64,000 nt of DNA from Gemmatimonadota bacterium (GTDB lineage Bacteria; Gemmatimonadota; Gemmatimonadetes; Gemmatimonadales; Gemmatimonadaceae): contig BJHH01000003.1 in assembly GCA_014192065.1 (NCBI GenBank), forward strand, positions 47,835 to 111,834, given 5' to 3'. The number at the start of each line of letters is the position of its first letter. The first letter of the stretch is position 1. Position numbers and translations under genes: made by a program. This document shows, in pieces, positions 34,593 through 43,956 of this stretch. The notes below the pieces were generated by a model. The model was not told where the DNA came from. It saw nothing but the letters and a program-made list of their open reading frames with translations, and searched no databases.

Positions 34593-35947
34593 TGGGTTAC
34601 CCGCACAAGACACATCCTCGCGAGACGGCCATTCTCTCGAAGCACTTCGGCGATTCCGAGGCGCGTTCGCTCGACGGCTGGAAGCAGCGCGGTGGTTATC
34701 GCGCGCTCGAGCAGGCGCTGTCGACTCCGCCGGCGGAGATCGTGGATGCCGTGAAGGCGTCAGGCCTCCGCGGCCGCGGTGGTGCCGGGTTTCCGACCGG
34801 CATGAAGTGGTCGTTCATGAAGCCGGGCGACGGCAAACCGCACTACCTCTGCTGCAACGCCGACGAGTCCGAGCCGGGCACCTTCAAGGACCGCGAGATC
34901 ATGCGGTGGACGCCGCACGCGTTGGTCGAGGGCTGCGCGATCGGCGCGCACGCGATTGGCGCCGAGACGGCATACGTCTACATCCGCGGTGAGTTTCAGG
35001 AGCCGATCGACCAAATGGAGTCGGCGGTCAGCGAAGCGTACGCGGCCGGGATTCTTGGCGCCAACGCGATGGGCAGCGGCAAACGCGTCGACGTCCACGT
35101 GCACAAGGGAGCGGGCGCCTACATCTGCGGCGAAGAAACCGCACTGATGGAATCGCTCGAGGGTAAGCGCGGCAACCCGCGCATCAAGCCGCCGTTCCCC
35201 GCGGTGTCTGGGCTGTTCGCGAAGCCGACGACGATTAACAACGTCGAGACGCTGGTGGCGGTACCGCACATCCTCACGAACGGCGCAGAGTGGTACAAGG
35301 CAATGTCTTTGTCGAACCCGAAGAGCACCGGCACCAAGCTCTTCTCGGTGTGCGGCAACGTGTCGCGGCCCGGTACCTACGAAGTCGTTCTCGGATTTCC
35401 ATTCAAGGATTTTCTGTACGACCTCTGTGGTGGACCGCAAGCCGGGCGAAAGTTCAAGGCCGTGATTCCGGGCGGTGCGTCGGTTCCGATCCAGACGATG
35501 GAAGAGGCCGAAGCGACGCTCATGGACTACGAAGGCTTTGTTGCGCAAGGCACGATGCTGGGCTCCGGCGGCATTATCGTATTTGACGATCACCAGTCAA
35601 TGCCGCGTATGATCGCGCGCTTGGCGCGCTTCTTCGCGCATGAGAGCTGTGGACAGTGCACCCAGTGCCGCGAAGGCACGGCGTGGACGACGAAGATTCT
35701 GGAGCGCATCGTTGCCGGGCAGGGCACGTTCGAAGATCTCGACACGCTGCTCGAGATTGCCGATAACATGACGGGGAAGACGATTTGTGTGCTGAGCGAC
35801 TCGTGCGCGGTGCCGGTGGTCAGCGGACTGCAGAAGTTCCGCCACGAGTTCGAAGCGCTCATTACTGGCAGGAGAAGTTCAACCGTCGCGATGGGCGGCA
35901 AGCCGTCCGCTGGCGGCTCGGCGCTCACCACGGGAGCCGGCGTATGA
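34592..35947 (+). CDS. nuoF: NADH-quinone oxidoreductase subunit F
   Basis: 51-kDa-type subunit that binds NADH and FMN and holds the 4Fe-4S cluster N3. It has 451 residues. NADH/FMN motifs are GRGGAGFPTGMKWSFM and CNADESEPGTFKDR; ICGEETALMESLEG follows. The N3 ligands are in ESCGQCTQCREG with a later Cys in SDSCAVP. Overlaps nuoG by four bases. Confidence 0.96.
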   Translation: MGYPHKTHPRETAILSKHFGDSEARSLDGWKQRGGYRALEQALSTPPAEIVDAVKASGLRGRGGAGFPTGMKWSFMKPGDGKPHYLCCNADESEPGTFKDREIMRWTPHALVEGCAIGAHAIGAETAYVYIRGEFQEPIDQMESAVSEAYAAGILGANAMGSGKRVDVHVHKGAGAYICGEETALMESLEGKRGNPRIKPPFPAVSGLFAKPTTINNVETLVAVPHILTNGAEWYKAMSLSNPKSTGTKLFSVCGNVSRPGTYEVVLGFPFKDFLYDLCGGPQAGRKFKAVIPGGASVPIQTMEEAEATLMDYEGFVAQGTMLGSGGIIVFDDHQSMPRMIARLARFFAHESCGQCTQCREGTAWTTKILERIVAGQGTFEDLDTLLEIADNMTGKTICVLSDSCAVPVVSGLQKFRHEFEALITGRRSSTVAMGGKPSAGGSALTTGAGV

Positions 35948-37494
35948 CGACGCCCATGGTGAACCTCACGATCGAGGGGCGCCCGATCAGCGTCCCCGCG
36001 GGCACCTCGATCCTCGAAGCGGCCAAGGTCGCTGGGGTGCTGATCCCGCACTACTGCTATCACCCCGGCCTGCCGGTGGCTGGTGTCTGCCGCATGTGCC
36101 TCGTCGATGTCGAGAACGCGCCGAAGCTCATGCCGTCGTGCGCGACATCCGTGGCCGAAGGGCAGGTGGTGCACGTTCACAACGACAAATCGCTGGATGC
36201 GCGCAAGGGCGTGCTCGAGCTGCTGTTGATCAACCACCCGCTCGATTGCCCGATTTGCGATCAATCAGGCGAGTGCGAACTACAGGATTACACTTTCCAG
36301 GAAGGCCGTGCCGACTCGCGCTACCGCGAGCCGAAGCGGTTCAACCCGGTCGAGGATTTCGGCGGCGACGTGATGTACGTGCCGAACCGCTGCATCCTCT
36401 GCACCCGCTGTGTCCGATTCATGGATGATGTACATGGGGATCCGGTGCTCGCCGTGGCTGAGCGCGGCGACCGCGCCGTCATCACGACGGCGCCCGATGC
36501 GGGGCTCACGCAGGCGTGGGCGGGAAACGTCGTCGACCTCTGCCCGGTCGGAGCGCTCCTATCTAAGGATTTTCTCAACAAGGCGCGGGCCTGGGAACTG
36601 GACCGATCCGCTTCGGTGTGCACCGGCTGCTCCCAAGGCTGCAACATCGTGGTCGAGACGCGCGACAATGCCGTGGTCCGACTCAAGCCGCGCGCCAACG
36701 AAGCAGTGAACGGACATTTCATGTGCGATGAAGGCCGGCTCAACTACCGCTGGCTCAACCGGATGGATCGCTTGGTCGCCCCGATGGCCGGTGGCGGCGA
36801 AACCGAATGGGATCTCGCGACCGCCGCGGTGGCCGCGACCTTTGCTGGTAAGAAGGCGCATGTGGTCGCCAATCCGTCTTTGAGCAACGAAGTGTTTTTC
36901 CTGCTCGGGCGCATCGTCGCAAAGGCGGGGGGCGCAATCCATTTCGCCGTTCCGCAGGGCTCCGAGGCTCCGCTCCCTGGTGTGGAAGACCTCTCGTTGC
37001 GCGCGGATCGCGCTGCGAATGCCACCGGCGCTGAGTTGCTCGGTGCCTTGCGCAGCGACCATCCCTACGCCGGTGTCAGCGGCGGCCATCTGCTCGTACT
37101 CGTTGACGTTGAGCCATCAGCGGTTCCCGCCGCGGCACTCTCGGCGGCTGGCGCCGTCGTCTTCATCGGCACTGCCGATCCGTCCAAGCTCGGGCGCCTC
37201 GCGGCGGCACTGCCGATCGCGAACGTCGTCGAGTCCGACGGCACCATCACGAACCTGCGCGGCCGCGTCCAGCGTTTCCTGCAGGCCAAGGCCGCTCCTG
37301 GTCACGCCCGTCCGGCCTGGTACGCGCTCGCCGACGTGCTCATCGCGCTGGGCGAAAAGGCTGACTACCACTCCGCAAGCGAGGTGTTCTCCGCGTTGGC
37401 AGCCGCGAAGCCGCCGTTCGCCGGGATGTCGTTTGACTCACTCGGACTGAAGGGCACTGACGTGGCTGGGGCCGTGGCTGGGGCCAGCCGATGA
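35944..37494 (+). CDS. nuoG: NADH-quinone oxidoreductase subunit G, short form
   Basis: 75-kDa-type subunit carrying several Fe-S clusters. The N-terminal ferredoxin-like domain has the N1b 2Fe-2S cysteines (HYCYHP, GVCRMCLV, MPSCATS). The HPLDCPICDQSGECELQ segment holds N5, and CILCTRCVRF with a later CPVGAL holds N4. A further C-x2-C-x3-C plus a distant Cys (CTGCSQGC ... MCDEG) matches the extra N7 cluster seen in E. coli and Thermus. The remaining molybdopterin-oxidoreductase-like region is short: 516 residues in all, against about 780 in Thermus and 908 in E. coli. ATG 35944 couples to nuoF by ATGA. Confidence 0.92.
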   Translation: MTTPMVNLTIEGRPISVPAGTSILEAAKVAGVLIPHYCYHPGLPVAGVCRMCLVDVENAPKLMPSCATSVAEGQVVHVHNDKSLDARKGVLELLLINHPLDCPICDQSGECELQDYTFQEGRADSRYREPKRFNPVEDFGGDVMYVPNRCILCTRCVRFMDDVHGDPVLAVAERGDRAVITTAPDAGLTQAWAGNVVDLCPVGALLSKDFLNKARAWELDRSASVCTGCSQGCNIVVETRDNAVVRLKPRANEAVNGHFMCDEGRLNYRWLNRMDRLVAPMAGGGETEWDLATAAVAATFAGKKAHVVANPSLSNEVFFLLGRIVAKAGGAIHFAVPQGSEAPLPGVEDLSLRADRAANATGAELLGALRSDHPYAGVSGGHLLVLVDVEPSAVPAAALSAAGAVVFIGTADPSKLGRLAAALPIANVVESDGTITNLRGRVQRFLQAKAAPGHARPAWYALADVLIALGEKADYHSASEVFSALAAAKPPFAGMSFDSLGLKGTDVAGAVAGASR

Positions 37495-38777
37495 TGAGCA
37501 CGGGCCTCTTCCTGCAGATCGCCAATCCGCAGCTCGATCCGTCGACTGGCGTCTTCATTGTGGCCACTCTCGTGAAGATGGTCATCATCTTCACGATCTA
37601 TATGGTTGGCGTCGCGTATTCGACCTTCGCCGAGCGACGGGTTTCGGCCTGGATCCAAGACCGCCACGGCCCGAACCGCGTGGGCCCGCAGGGCTTCCTG
37701 CAGGTTGCAGCCGACGGAATCAAGAACTTCATGAAGGAAGAGACCTACCCGGGCTACGCGAGCAAGGCGCTCTTCGTTCTCGCCCCGGGTCTCGCCTTCG
37801 TTCCAGCCATGCTCACGTGGGCGGTCATTCCGTTCGGTAGCCCGCTGCCAACGCCGTGGGGGCGCATCGACCTCGTCGTTGCGGACTTGCCGGTCGGTTT
37901 CCTCTTCACGCTCGCGATTTCATCACTGGGCGTCTACGGCATTGTGCTCGCCGGCTGGAGTTCGAACAATAAGTACGCGCTCCTTGGCGGGCTTCGCTCG
38001 AGCGCGCAGATGGTGAGCTACGAAATCGCGATGGGGATGAGCACGGTCTGCGTGTTGTTGCTCGCCGGAAACGTTTCGCTGAATCAGGTGATCGCTCAGC
38101 AGGCTCAGATGGGCTGGAACGCGTTCTTGCTCTCGGTGGCCTGTTTCATCTTTCTCGTGGCAGCGTTCGCCGAGACCAATCGCGTGCCATTCGACCTGCC
38201 CGAGGCTGAGTCGGAACTCATCGCCGGGTACCACACAGAATACAGCGCGATGAAGTTCTCAATGTTCCCGATCTCCGAATACGCCAACATGATCACGGCC
38301 AGTGCCATGATGGCGACGTTGTTCTTCGGTGGATGGGACATCCCGTTCACGCAGTGGGACAACACGGGTCAGTTCACGGTACTCAAGAGCTTCCTGACCT
38401 TTGGCGCCTTCGCCACCAAGGTGCTGTTCTTTGTCTTCTTCTACATCTGGGTCCGCTGGACGCTGCCGCGGTTCCGATACGACCAACTCATGTCGCTCGG
38501 GTGGAAGATTCTCCTGCCCATCTCGCTCATCTACGTGGTGGTGATCGCCACCGCCGTGCTGGCACTCGACATGGCGGGCGTGACGCGCGGGCCGATGTTC
38601 GGCGCCGTCCTGTTCATGATCAACATCGTATTGATGGGCGCACTCCTCTTCATTCTCGACCGCGGCCGGCTGATCAGTCCGGCCTCGTCGCGACTTGACC
38701 GCGTACGCGTCGAACGCCTCCGCAACGTGAGTCGTGGCCGCCGTACGCTGAACCACCCGGCCGACAAGGGAGCCTAG
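37491..38777 (+). CDS. nuoH: NADH-quinone oxidoreductase subunit H
   Basis: Membrane subunit linking the quinone site to the proton channels. It has 428 residues with about eight transmembrane helices. TFAERRVSAWIQDRHGPNRVG and the charged quinone-site loop DLPEAESELIAGYHTEYSAM are present. The C-terminal tail of about 60 residues after the last helix is Arg-rich. ATG 37491 overlaps the nuoG stop. Confidence 0.95.
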   Translation: MMSTGLFLQIANPQLDPSTGVFIVATLVKMVIIFTIYMVGVAYSTFAERRVSAWIQDRHGPNRVGPQGFLQVAADGIKNFMKEETYPGYASKALFVLAPGLAFVPAMLTWAVIPFGSPLPTPWGRIDLVVADLPVGFLFTLAISSLGVYGIVLAGWSSNNKYALLGGLRSSAQMVSYEIAMGMSTVCVLLLAGNVSLNQVIAQQAQMGWNAFLLSVACFIFLVAAFAETNRVPFDLPEAESELIAGYHTEYSAMKFSMFPISEYANMITASAMMATLFFGGWDIPFTQWDNTGQFTVLKSFLTFGAFATKVLFFVFFYIWVRWTLPRFRYDQLMSLGWKILLPISLIYVVVIATAVLALDMAGVTRGPMFGAVLFMINIVLMGALLFILDRGRLISPASSRLDRVRVERLRNVSRGRRTLNHPADKGA

Positions 38778-38786
38778 AAACACCCA

Positions 38787-39284
38787 ATGACTATCCAGGT
38801 AAAGGTGCTTGAGCGGCCGATCGAGGATGTGAGCTACGTGCGCGCTACTGTGAAGGGGCTCGCGCTGACGCTCAAGCACCTCGTGGATCCGCACAAGGTC
38901 ACGGTGCAGTACCCCGACGAGCGCTGGGACATTTCGCCGCGCTGGCGTGGCACGCATCGGATGCTGACGACTGAGGACGGCAAGGCCAAGTGCGTCGCCT
39001 GCGGGCTCTGTCCGACGGTATGCCCGGCCAACTGCATCAAGTTGGTGCCCGGAGAGGATGAGGCCGGCAATCGGTATCCGCTCGTATTCGAGATCGACGA
39101 GTTCCGCTGCATCTTTTGCGGCTATTGCCAGGAAGTCTGCCCGGAAGAGGCGATTCACGTCGGCCGCCACTACGAGAACGCCGAGTACGACCGCAAGGAC
39201 TTTGTGTATGACCTGGAACGCCTCACAGCGCAGCAGCATCCCGTCTGCGAACTGTGGGATCCAGCCGACAAGTCGGGAGAGTAG
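38787..39284 (+). CDS. nuoI: NADH-quinone oxidoreductase subunit I
   Basis: Ferredoxin-like 23-kDa-type subunit with the two 4Fe-4S clusters N6a and N6b, passing electrons to NuoB. It has 165 residues. Two C-x2-C-x2-C-x3-C motifs are intact: CVACGLCPTVCP and CIFCGYCQEVCP. The segment DERWDISPRWRGTHRM before them is family-typical. It starts nine bases after nuoH. Confidence 0.96.
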   Translation: MTIQVKVLERPIEDVSYVRATVKGLALTLKHLVDPHKVTVQYPDERWDISPRWRGTHRMLTTEDGKAKCVACGLCPTVCPANCIKLVPGEDEAGNRYPLVFEIDEFRCIFCGYCQEVCPEEAIHVGRHYENAEYDRKDFVYDLERLTAQQHPVCELWDPADKSGE

Positions 39285-39290
39285 GGCGCG

Positions 39291-39872
39291 ATGGAGAACG
39301 AGTTCTATCCGCTCTTTTACCAGTTCAACTTCTACCTGTTCGGGCTGATCGCGCTCGTCAGCGCGATCGTGTTCGTCACACGCAAGAGCCCGGTGGCCGC
39401 GGCACTCTGGCTGGTGATGGTGATGTTTGCGCTCGCCGCACTTTATGTGATGCTCGGCGCCGAGTTTGTCGGCATGATGCAGATCCTCGTGTACGCTGGC
39501 GCGATCATGGTGGTGTTTCTGTTCGTGGTCATGCTGCTGAACCTCGGACACCCGTCCGAGCTCAACGACATTCGCGGGAAGTGGGGACGGGTCGCGGCAG
39601 GACTGGTCGGCCTCGCCTTGGTCGCCGAACTGCTTGCGCTCGGTCGCAGCTCGGTGAATACGAATCTTGTCCTGCCCGCTGCGCCTGCTGGTGATATCGC
39701 GCAGGGTACGGCAGGCATCATCGGTCCGATTGCGGGGCCGCTCTTCAAGGAATACCTCCTCGCGTTCGAACTCACGAGCGTCCTCCTACTCGTGGCGATC
39801 ATCGGCGCGGTCGTGCTGGCGAAGAAGCGGAGCGCCGTCGCGGTGGACACGGAGACACCCCATGCTCGCTGA
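39291..39872 (+). CDS. nuoJ: NADH-quinone oxidoreductase subunit J
   Basis: Membrane subunit with five predicted transmembrane helices. It has 193 residues. The pi-bulge helix region [20 protein letters not shown], including the conserved Tyr, is clearly recognisable. It overlaps nuoK by 11 bases and starts six bases after nuoI. Confidence 0.94.
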   Translation: MENEFYPLFYQFNFYLFGLIALVSAIVFVTRKSPVAAALWLVMVMFALAALYVMLGAEFVGMMQILVYAGAIMVVFLFVVMLLNLGHPSELNDIRGKWGRVAAGLVGLALVAELLALGRSSVNTNLVLPAAPAGDIAQGTAGIIGPIAGPLFKEYLLAFELTSVLLLVAIIGAVVLAKKRSAVAVDTETPHAR

Positions 39873-40155
39873 ATCGCTGACGCTTTCGGCGGCCCTGTTC
39901 ACGATCGGCGTGATTGGCGTGCTGACGCGCCGTAACGCCATCATCGTGTTTATGTGCGTCGAGCTCATGCTCAACGCGGTCAACCTCAGCTTTGTGGCGC
40001 TGTCGCGGCTCTACGGCGCGACAGGGCAAGTGTTCGTGATCTTCGTCATGACCGTCGCCGCCGCGGAGGCCGCCGTCGGCCTCGCCATCATCATCTCGAT
40101 CTTCAGACACAAGAAATCGGTGAACCTGCAGGACATCAACATCCTGCGCGGCTAG
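39862..40155 (+). CDS. nuoK: NADH-quinone oxidoreductase subunit K
   Basis: Small antiporter-related (MrpC-like) membrane subunit. It has 97 residues and three helices. The two buried Glu residues appear in [16 protein letters not shown] and in the [14 protein letters not shown] helix. ATG 39862 begins before the nuoJ stop. The usual NuoK length supports this start over longer upstream frames. Confidence 0.95.
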   Translation: MLAESLTLSAALFTIGVIGVLTRRNAIIVFMCVELMLNAVNLSFVALSRLYGATGQVFVIFVMTVAAAEAAVGLAIIISIFRHKKSVNLQDINILRG

Positions 40156-40157
40156 CC

Positions 40158-42365
40158 GTGATCCCCATGCTCGAATCCACGCACCCGCTCGCCGACACCG
40201 CCGCCCGTTTTGTCTGGTGGCTGCCGACGCTGCCGCTCATCGGCTTCCTGATCAACGGCGCCCTGTCCGTGTATGCGTCCGCCAAGCTTGGCCCAGCCGA
40301 TCCGTCATCCGATCACGGTCACGAGGCGCACGGACACAGCGCCAACGCGCACCACCAGCCCCACGCGGCAGATGCTGGTCACGATGGCCACGACACACCA
40401 ATACGGCACAGGTTTGCCGCTATCGCAAGTGTCGTCGGGCCGGGCGTCATGGTGGTTGCCTTCGGTCTTGCGCTCGCGACGTTTTTCGCGATGCGCGGGG
40501 TCGAGATGCACTCCCCTTACGTGAATACGCTGTTCAGTTGGCTACCGGTGGGCGCCCTGCAGGTCGACGCGGCACTTCAGCTCGATGGATTGTCGATGGT
40601 CATGGTGCTCGTGATCACAGGCATCGGCATGCTGATCCATCTCTTCAGCGTTGGCTACATGCAGGACGACCCAGGATATCCGCGCTACTTCGCGTATCTG
40701 AACCTGTTCGTCTTTTTCATGCTGCTGCTGGTGCTGGGCGCGAACTATGTCGTGACCTTCGTTGGATGGGAGGGCGTCGGCCTCTGCTCGTACCTGCTGA
40801 TTGGGTTCTGGTTTAGCGAGCAGGCCAACGCGGACGCAGGCAAGAAAGCATTCATCGTGAACCGGATCGGTGATTTTGGGTTTATGGTGGCGATGTTCAT
40901 GCTGTTCGCGCACCTCGGCACGCTCGACTACACGACGATCGCGGCCAAGGCCGACCAGCTTCCGGCCGGTGGGATCGTAGTCACGGCCATCTGTCTCTTC
41001 CTGTTCCTCGGCTGCGCGGGCAAGAGCGCGCAGATCCCGCTCTTTGTCTGGTTACCTGACGCGATGGCTGGCCCGACGCCGGTTTCGGCGCTGATCCATG
41101 CCGCGACGATGGTCACGGCAGGCGTCTTTCTCGTCGCGCGCAGCTCGATGCTCTTTTCGATCGCGCCCGTGGCGTCGCTGACCGTCGCCCTCGTCGGCGC
41201 CGTAACGGCGCTTTTTGCGGCGACCATTGGCCTGAAGCAATGGGACATCAAGAAGGTCCTCGCGTATTCCACGGTGTCGCAACTCGGCTACATGTTCATC
41301 GGCGTTGGGGTCGGCGCCTATACGGCGGGCGTGTTTCATCTCGTGACGCACGCATTTTTCAAGGCATTGTTGTTTCTCGGATCTGGCTCGGTGATCTACG
41401 CGATGCACCGCGCCTACCACGCCACGCACCACCATGGCGATGACGCTCAGGATATGCGCAACATGGGCGGCCTCAAGAAGTACATGCCGGCCACCTGGGC
41501 GTTGATGTGGATCGCGACGCTGGCGATCGCGGGCGTGCCGCCCTTTTCCGGCTTTTTCTCCAAAGATGAAATCCTCGGTGCCGCATTCGCCCGCGCCCAT
41601 GGCTCGACGCTGGCGGACGCGACGCTGCTCGGATTGCCCGGAAGCACCGTGCTGTACATCGTCTGGGTACTCGGGCTTGCGTCGGCCTTGCTGACGGCGA
41701 TCTACATGACGCGGATGATGCTCTACACCTTCCATGGACCGAATCGCACCGGCGCGGCCAATACGCCCCACCTGGCGGAAGCGCCCTGGATCATGACTGG
41801 GCCATTGGTCGTGCTCGGCGTACTCAGCTTGGTGGGCGGATGGCTCAACCTGCCGGCGGTCATCACCGATCTGATGCCGATCGGTCCGTCCGGAACGCTC
41901 GAGCACTGGCTCGAACCGGTCGTCGGCGAGGCCACGGCACGCGTCGCCGGAACTGGTACGCATCTGTCGGCGTCGACAGAGGAAGTGCTTATCGGATTTG
42001 CGGTCGCCATCGCGATTGCCGGCATCGTCATCGCCAAGATGCGACTCAAGCCTGAGGTGCTCGTGTCGAAGTCGGCGTCGCTGCCCTCCAACGGTATCCA
42101 GCGTGTCCTCGAGCACAAGTGGTTCGTCGACGAAGCCTACGATGCGACCCTCGTGAAGCCGACCTACGCGATCTCCAAGTCCGTGCTCTGGACGGGCATC
42201 GACGTGGGCCTGATCGACACGCTGCTCGTCAACGGCTCGGCCGCGCTGACACGTTTTCTGGGTTGGATGGGTGGTCAACTCCAGTCCGGACGCGTCGGGA
42301 CATACGCCTGGATGCTGGTACTCGGTGCGCTTCTCCTCCTCCGCGCGTTCGCGCGCGCGTCGTAA
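40158..42365 (+). CDS. nuoL: NADH-quinone oxidoreductase subunit L, with His-rich loop
   Basis: Largest proton-pumping (Mrp-antiporter-like) subunit, with a lateral helix. It has 735 residues. The core motifs FVGWEGVGLCSYLLIGFW, GCAGKSAQIPLFVWLPDAM and the following HAATMVTAGVFL, with its conserved His and buried Lys/Glu residues, are intact. Between the first two transmembrane helices (residues 52-84) lies an unusual hydrophilic insert with ten histidines. GTG 40158 is two bases after the nuoK stop; ATG 40167 is a close alternative. Confidence 0.94.
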   Translation: MIPMLESTHPLADTAARFVWWLPTLPLIGFLINGALSVYASAKLGPADPSSDHGHEAHGHSANAHHQPHAADAGHDGHDTPIRHRFAAIASVVGPGVMVVAFGLALATFFAMRGVEMHSPYVNTLFSWLPVGALQVDAALQLDGLSMVMVLVITGIGMLIHLFSVGYMQDDPGYPRYFAYLNLFVFFMLLLVLGANYVVTFVGWEGVGLCSYLLIGFWFSEQANADAGKKAFIVNRIGDFGFMVAMFMLFAHLGTLDYTTIAAKADQLPAGGIVVTAICLFLFLGCAGKSAQIPLFVWLPDAMAGPTPVSALIHAATMVTAGVFLVARSSMLFSIAPVASLTVALVGAVTALFAATIGLKQWDIKKVLAYSTVSQLGYMFIGVGVGAYTAGVFHLVTHAFFKALLFLGSGSVIYAMHRAYHATHHHGDDAQDMRNMGGLKKYMPATWALMWIATLAIAGVPPFSGFFSKDEILGAAFARAHGSTLADATLLGLPGSTVLYIVWVLGLASALLTAIYMTRMMLYTFHGPNRTGAANTPHLAEAPWIMTGPLVVLGVLSLVGGWLNLPAVITDLMPIGPSGTLEHWLEPVVGEATARVAGTGTHLSASTEEVLIGFAVAIAIAGIVIAKMRLKPEVLVSKSASLPSNGIQRVLEHKWFVDEAYDATLVKPTYAISKSVLWTGIDVGLIDTLLVNGSAALTRFLGWMGGQLQSGRVGTYAWMLVLGALLLLRAFARAS

Positions 42366-42378
42366 GGGAGCCCCAGCC

Positions 42379-43956
42379 ATGCACGGAATGCTCTCCTCGA
42401 TGAATTACAACGGATGGATCCTCACTACGTTGCTGCTGCTCCCCGTGCTGGGTGCGGTCATGCTATCGGTGCAGGCCGCTGGGTCGGGACAGGCCGACGA
42501 CGCGACGAAGATGAGCTCGGCGCGAAGAACCGCACTACTGTTCTTCACCGCAGAAGCCGTCATATCGCTCGGGTTGTGGTGGTCGATCGACTATGGCACT
42601 GCCGACTGGCAGGCCACGGTCACGGTCCCGTGGATTCCGCAGTGGGGAATCTTCTATCGGATCGGCGTGGATGGCATCGCCGTCCTGCTGATCCTGCTGA
42701 CCACGCTTCTGATGCCGTTGACGGTACTTGGCAGTTGGACCAGCATCCGCCAGAAGCCGCACGCCTTCTATGCGCTGCTGCTCGTGCTCACGACCGGGAT
42801 GCTCGGCGTGTTCATGGCGTTGGACCTGGCGCTGTTCTACGTGTTTTGGGAGCTGATGCTGATCCCGATGTACCTGATCATTGGCATCTGGGGCGGCCAG
42901 CGTCGGCTCTATGCCAGTCTCAAGTTCTTCCTGTTCACGATGCTCGGATCGCTGCTGATGCTGGTTGCGATTCTCTACATTGGACTCAAGACGGTCGACC
43001 CACTCGGGCGCCCAGTGTTCGCCTACGACTGGATCCTGCAGTCTGCGAGCTATCCGGGCACGGCGTCGCTCTGGCTCTTTGGCGCGTTCTTCGTCGCGTT
43101 CGCTGTGAAGGTGCCGATGTGGCCGTTCCACACCTGGCTACCGGATGCGCACGTGGAAGCGCCGACGGCCGGCTCTGTGGTACTGGCGTCGATCATGCTC
43201 AAAATGGGCACGTTCGGCTTCATCCGATTCGCACTGCCGATGTTCCCGGATGCGGTCAATCACCCTGTGGTCAGATCCAGCGTTATCGTGCTCGCCGTGA
43301 TCGGCATCGTGTACGGCGCTCTCGTGTCCATGGTGCAGCCGGACTTCAAGAAGCTCGTCGCCTACAGTTCCGTCAGCCATCTCGGCTTCGTGATGCTGGG
43401 CATCTTTGCGCTCACGACACAGTCGCTGCAGGGTGCGCTGATGGTGAACATCAACCATGGCATCTCGACTGGTGCGCTCTTCCTGCTGATCGGGATGCTC
43501 TACGAGCGACGTCACTCACGCATGATCGCCGATTTCGGCGGCATCGCGAAAGTCATGCCGGTGTTTGCGGTGCTGCTCACCATCGTGGCGCTGAGTTCGA
43601 TCGGCGTTCCCGGTACGAACGGATTCGTCGGCGAGTTCCTCGTTCTGATCGGGGCCTTCACGACGGAACCAGTAGCAGCCGTCATCGCGACGACAGTCGT
43701 CGTGTTTGCCGCCGTCTACATGCTCTGGGCGCTGCAACGCATCATCTACAACCCCCTGTCAAAGCCGGAGAATGCGGCGCTCAAGGATCTCAACTGGCGC
43801 GAAATCGGGCTGCTCTTGCCATTGATCGCTGCGATCTTCTGGCTGGGCCTGTACCCCGCGCCGATCCTCAATCGAACGCATGCGGTGGCGACACGGATTA
43901 TCGAGCGAGTGCACGGCATGAGTGACGCAACATCAGCTGGGGTGGTACGGCCATGA
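42379..43956 (+). CDS. nuoM: NADH-quinone oxidoreductase subunit M
   Basis: Second antiporter-like proton-pumping subunit. It has 525 residues and about 14 transmembrane helices. FYVFWELMLIPMYLIIGIWGG (quoted in part: WELMLIPMYL) carries the key Glu. VPMWPFHTWLPDAHVEAPT follows, and YSSVSHLGFVMLG and GTNGFVGEFLVL continue the family pattern. ATG 42379 is preceded by AAGGGAG at nine-base spacing, one of the few clear Shine-Dalgarno sequences here, and decides the start over a longer frame within nuoL. Confidence 0.95.
   Translation: MHGMLSSMNYNGWILTTLLLLPVLGAVMLSVQAAGSGQADDATKMSSARRTALLFFTAEAVISLGLWWSIDYGTADWQATVTVPWIPQWGIFYRIGVDGIAVLLILLTTLLMPLTVLGSWTSIRQKPHAFYALLLVLTTGMLGVFMALDLALFYVFWELMLIPMYLIIGIWGGQRRLYASLKFFLFTMLGSLLMLVAILYIGLKTVDPLGRPVFAYDWILQSASYPGTASLWLFGAFFVAFAVKVPMWPFHTWLPDAHVEAPTAGSVVLASIMLKMGTFGFIRFALPMFPDAVNHPVVRSSVIVLAVIGIVYGALVSMVQPDFKKLVAYSSVSHLGFVMLGIFALTTQSLQGALMVNINHGISTGALFLLIGMLYERRHSRMIADFGGIAKVMPVFAVLLTIVALSSIGVPGTNGFVGEFLVLIGAFTTEPVAAVIATTVVVFAAVYMLWALQRIIYNPLSKPENAALKDLNWREIGLLLPLIAAIFWLGLYPAPILNRTHAVATRIIERVHGMSDATSAGVVRP

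Noticed and set aside
42414-43925. A long second plus-strand frame (about 500 codons) inside nuoM
   Set aside because: It overlaps nuoM completely, is Arg/Asp/His-rich and lacks hydrophobic helices; nuoM has all family motifs.
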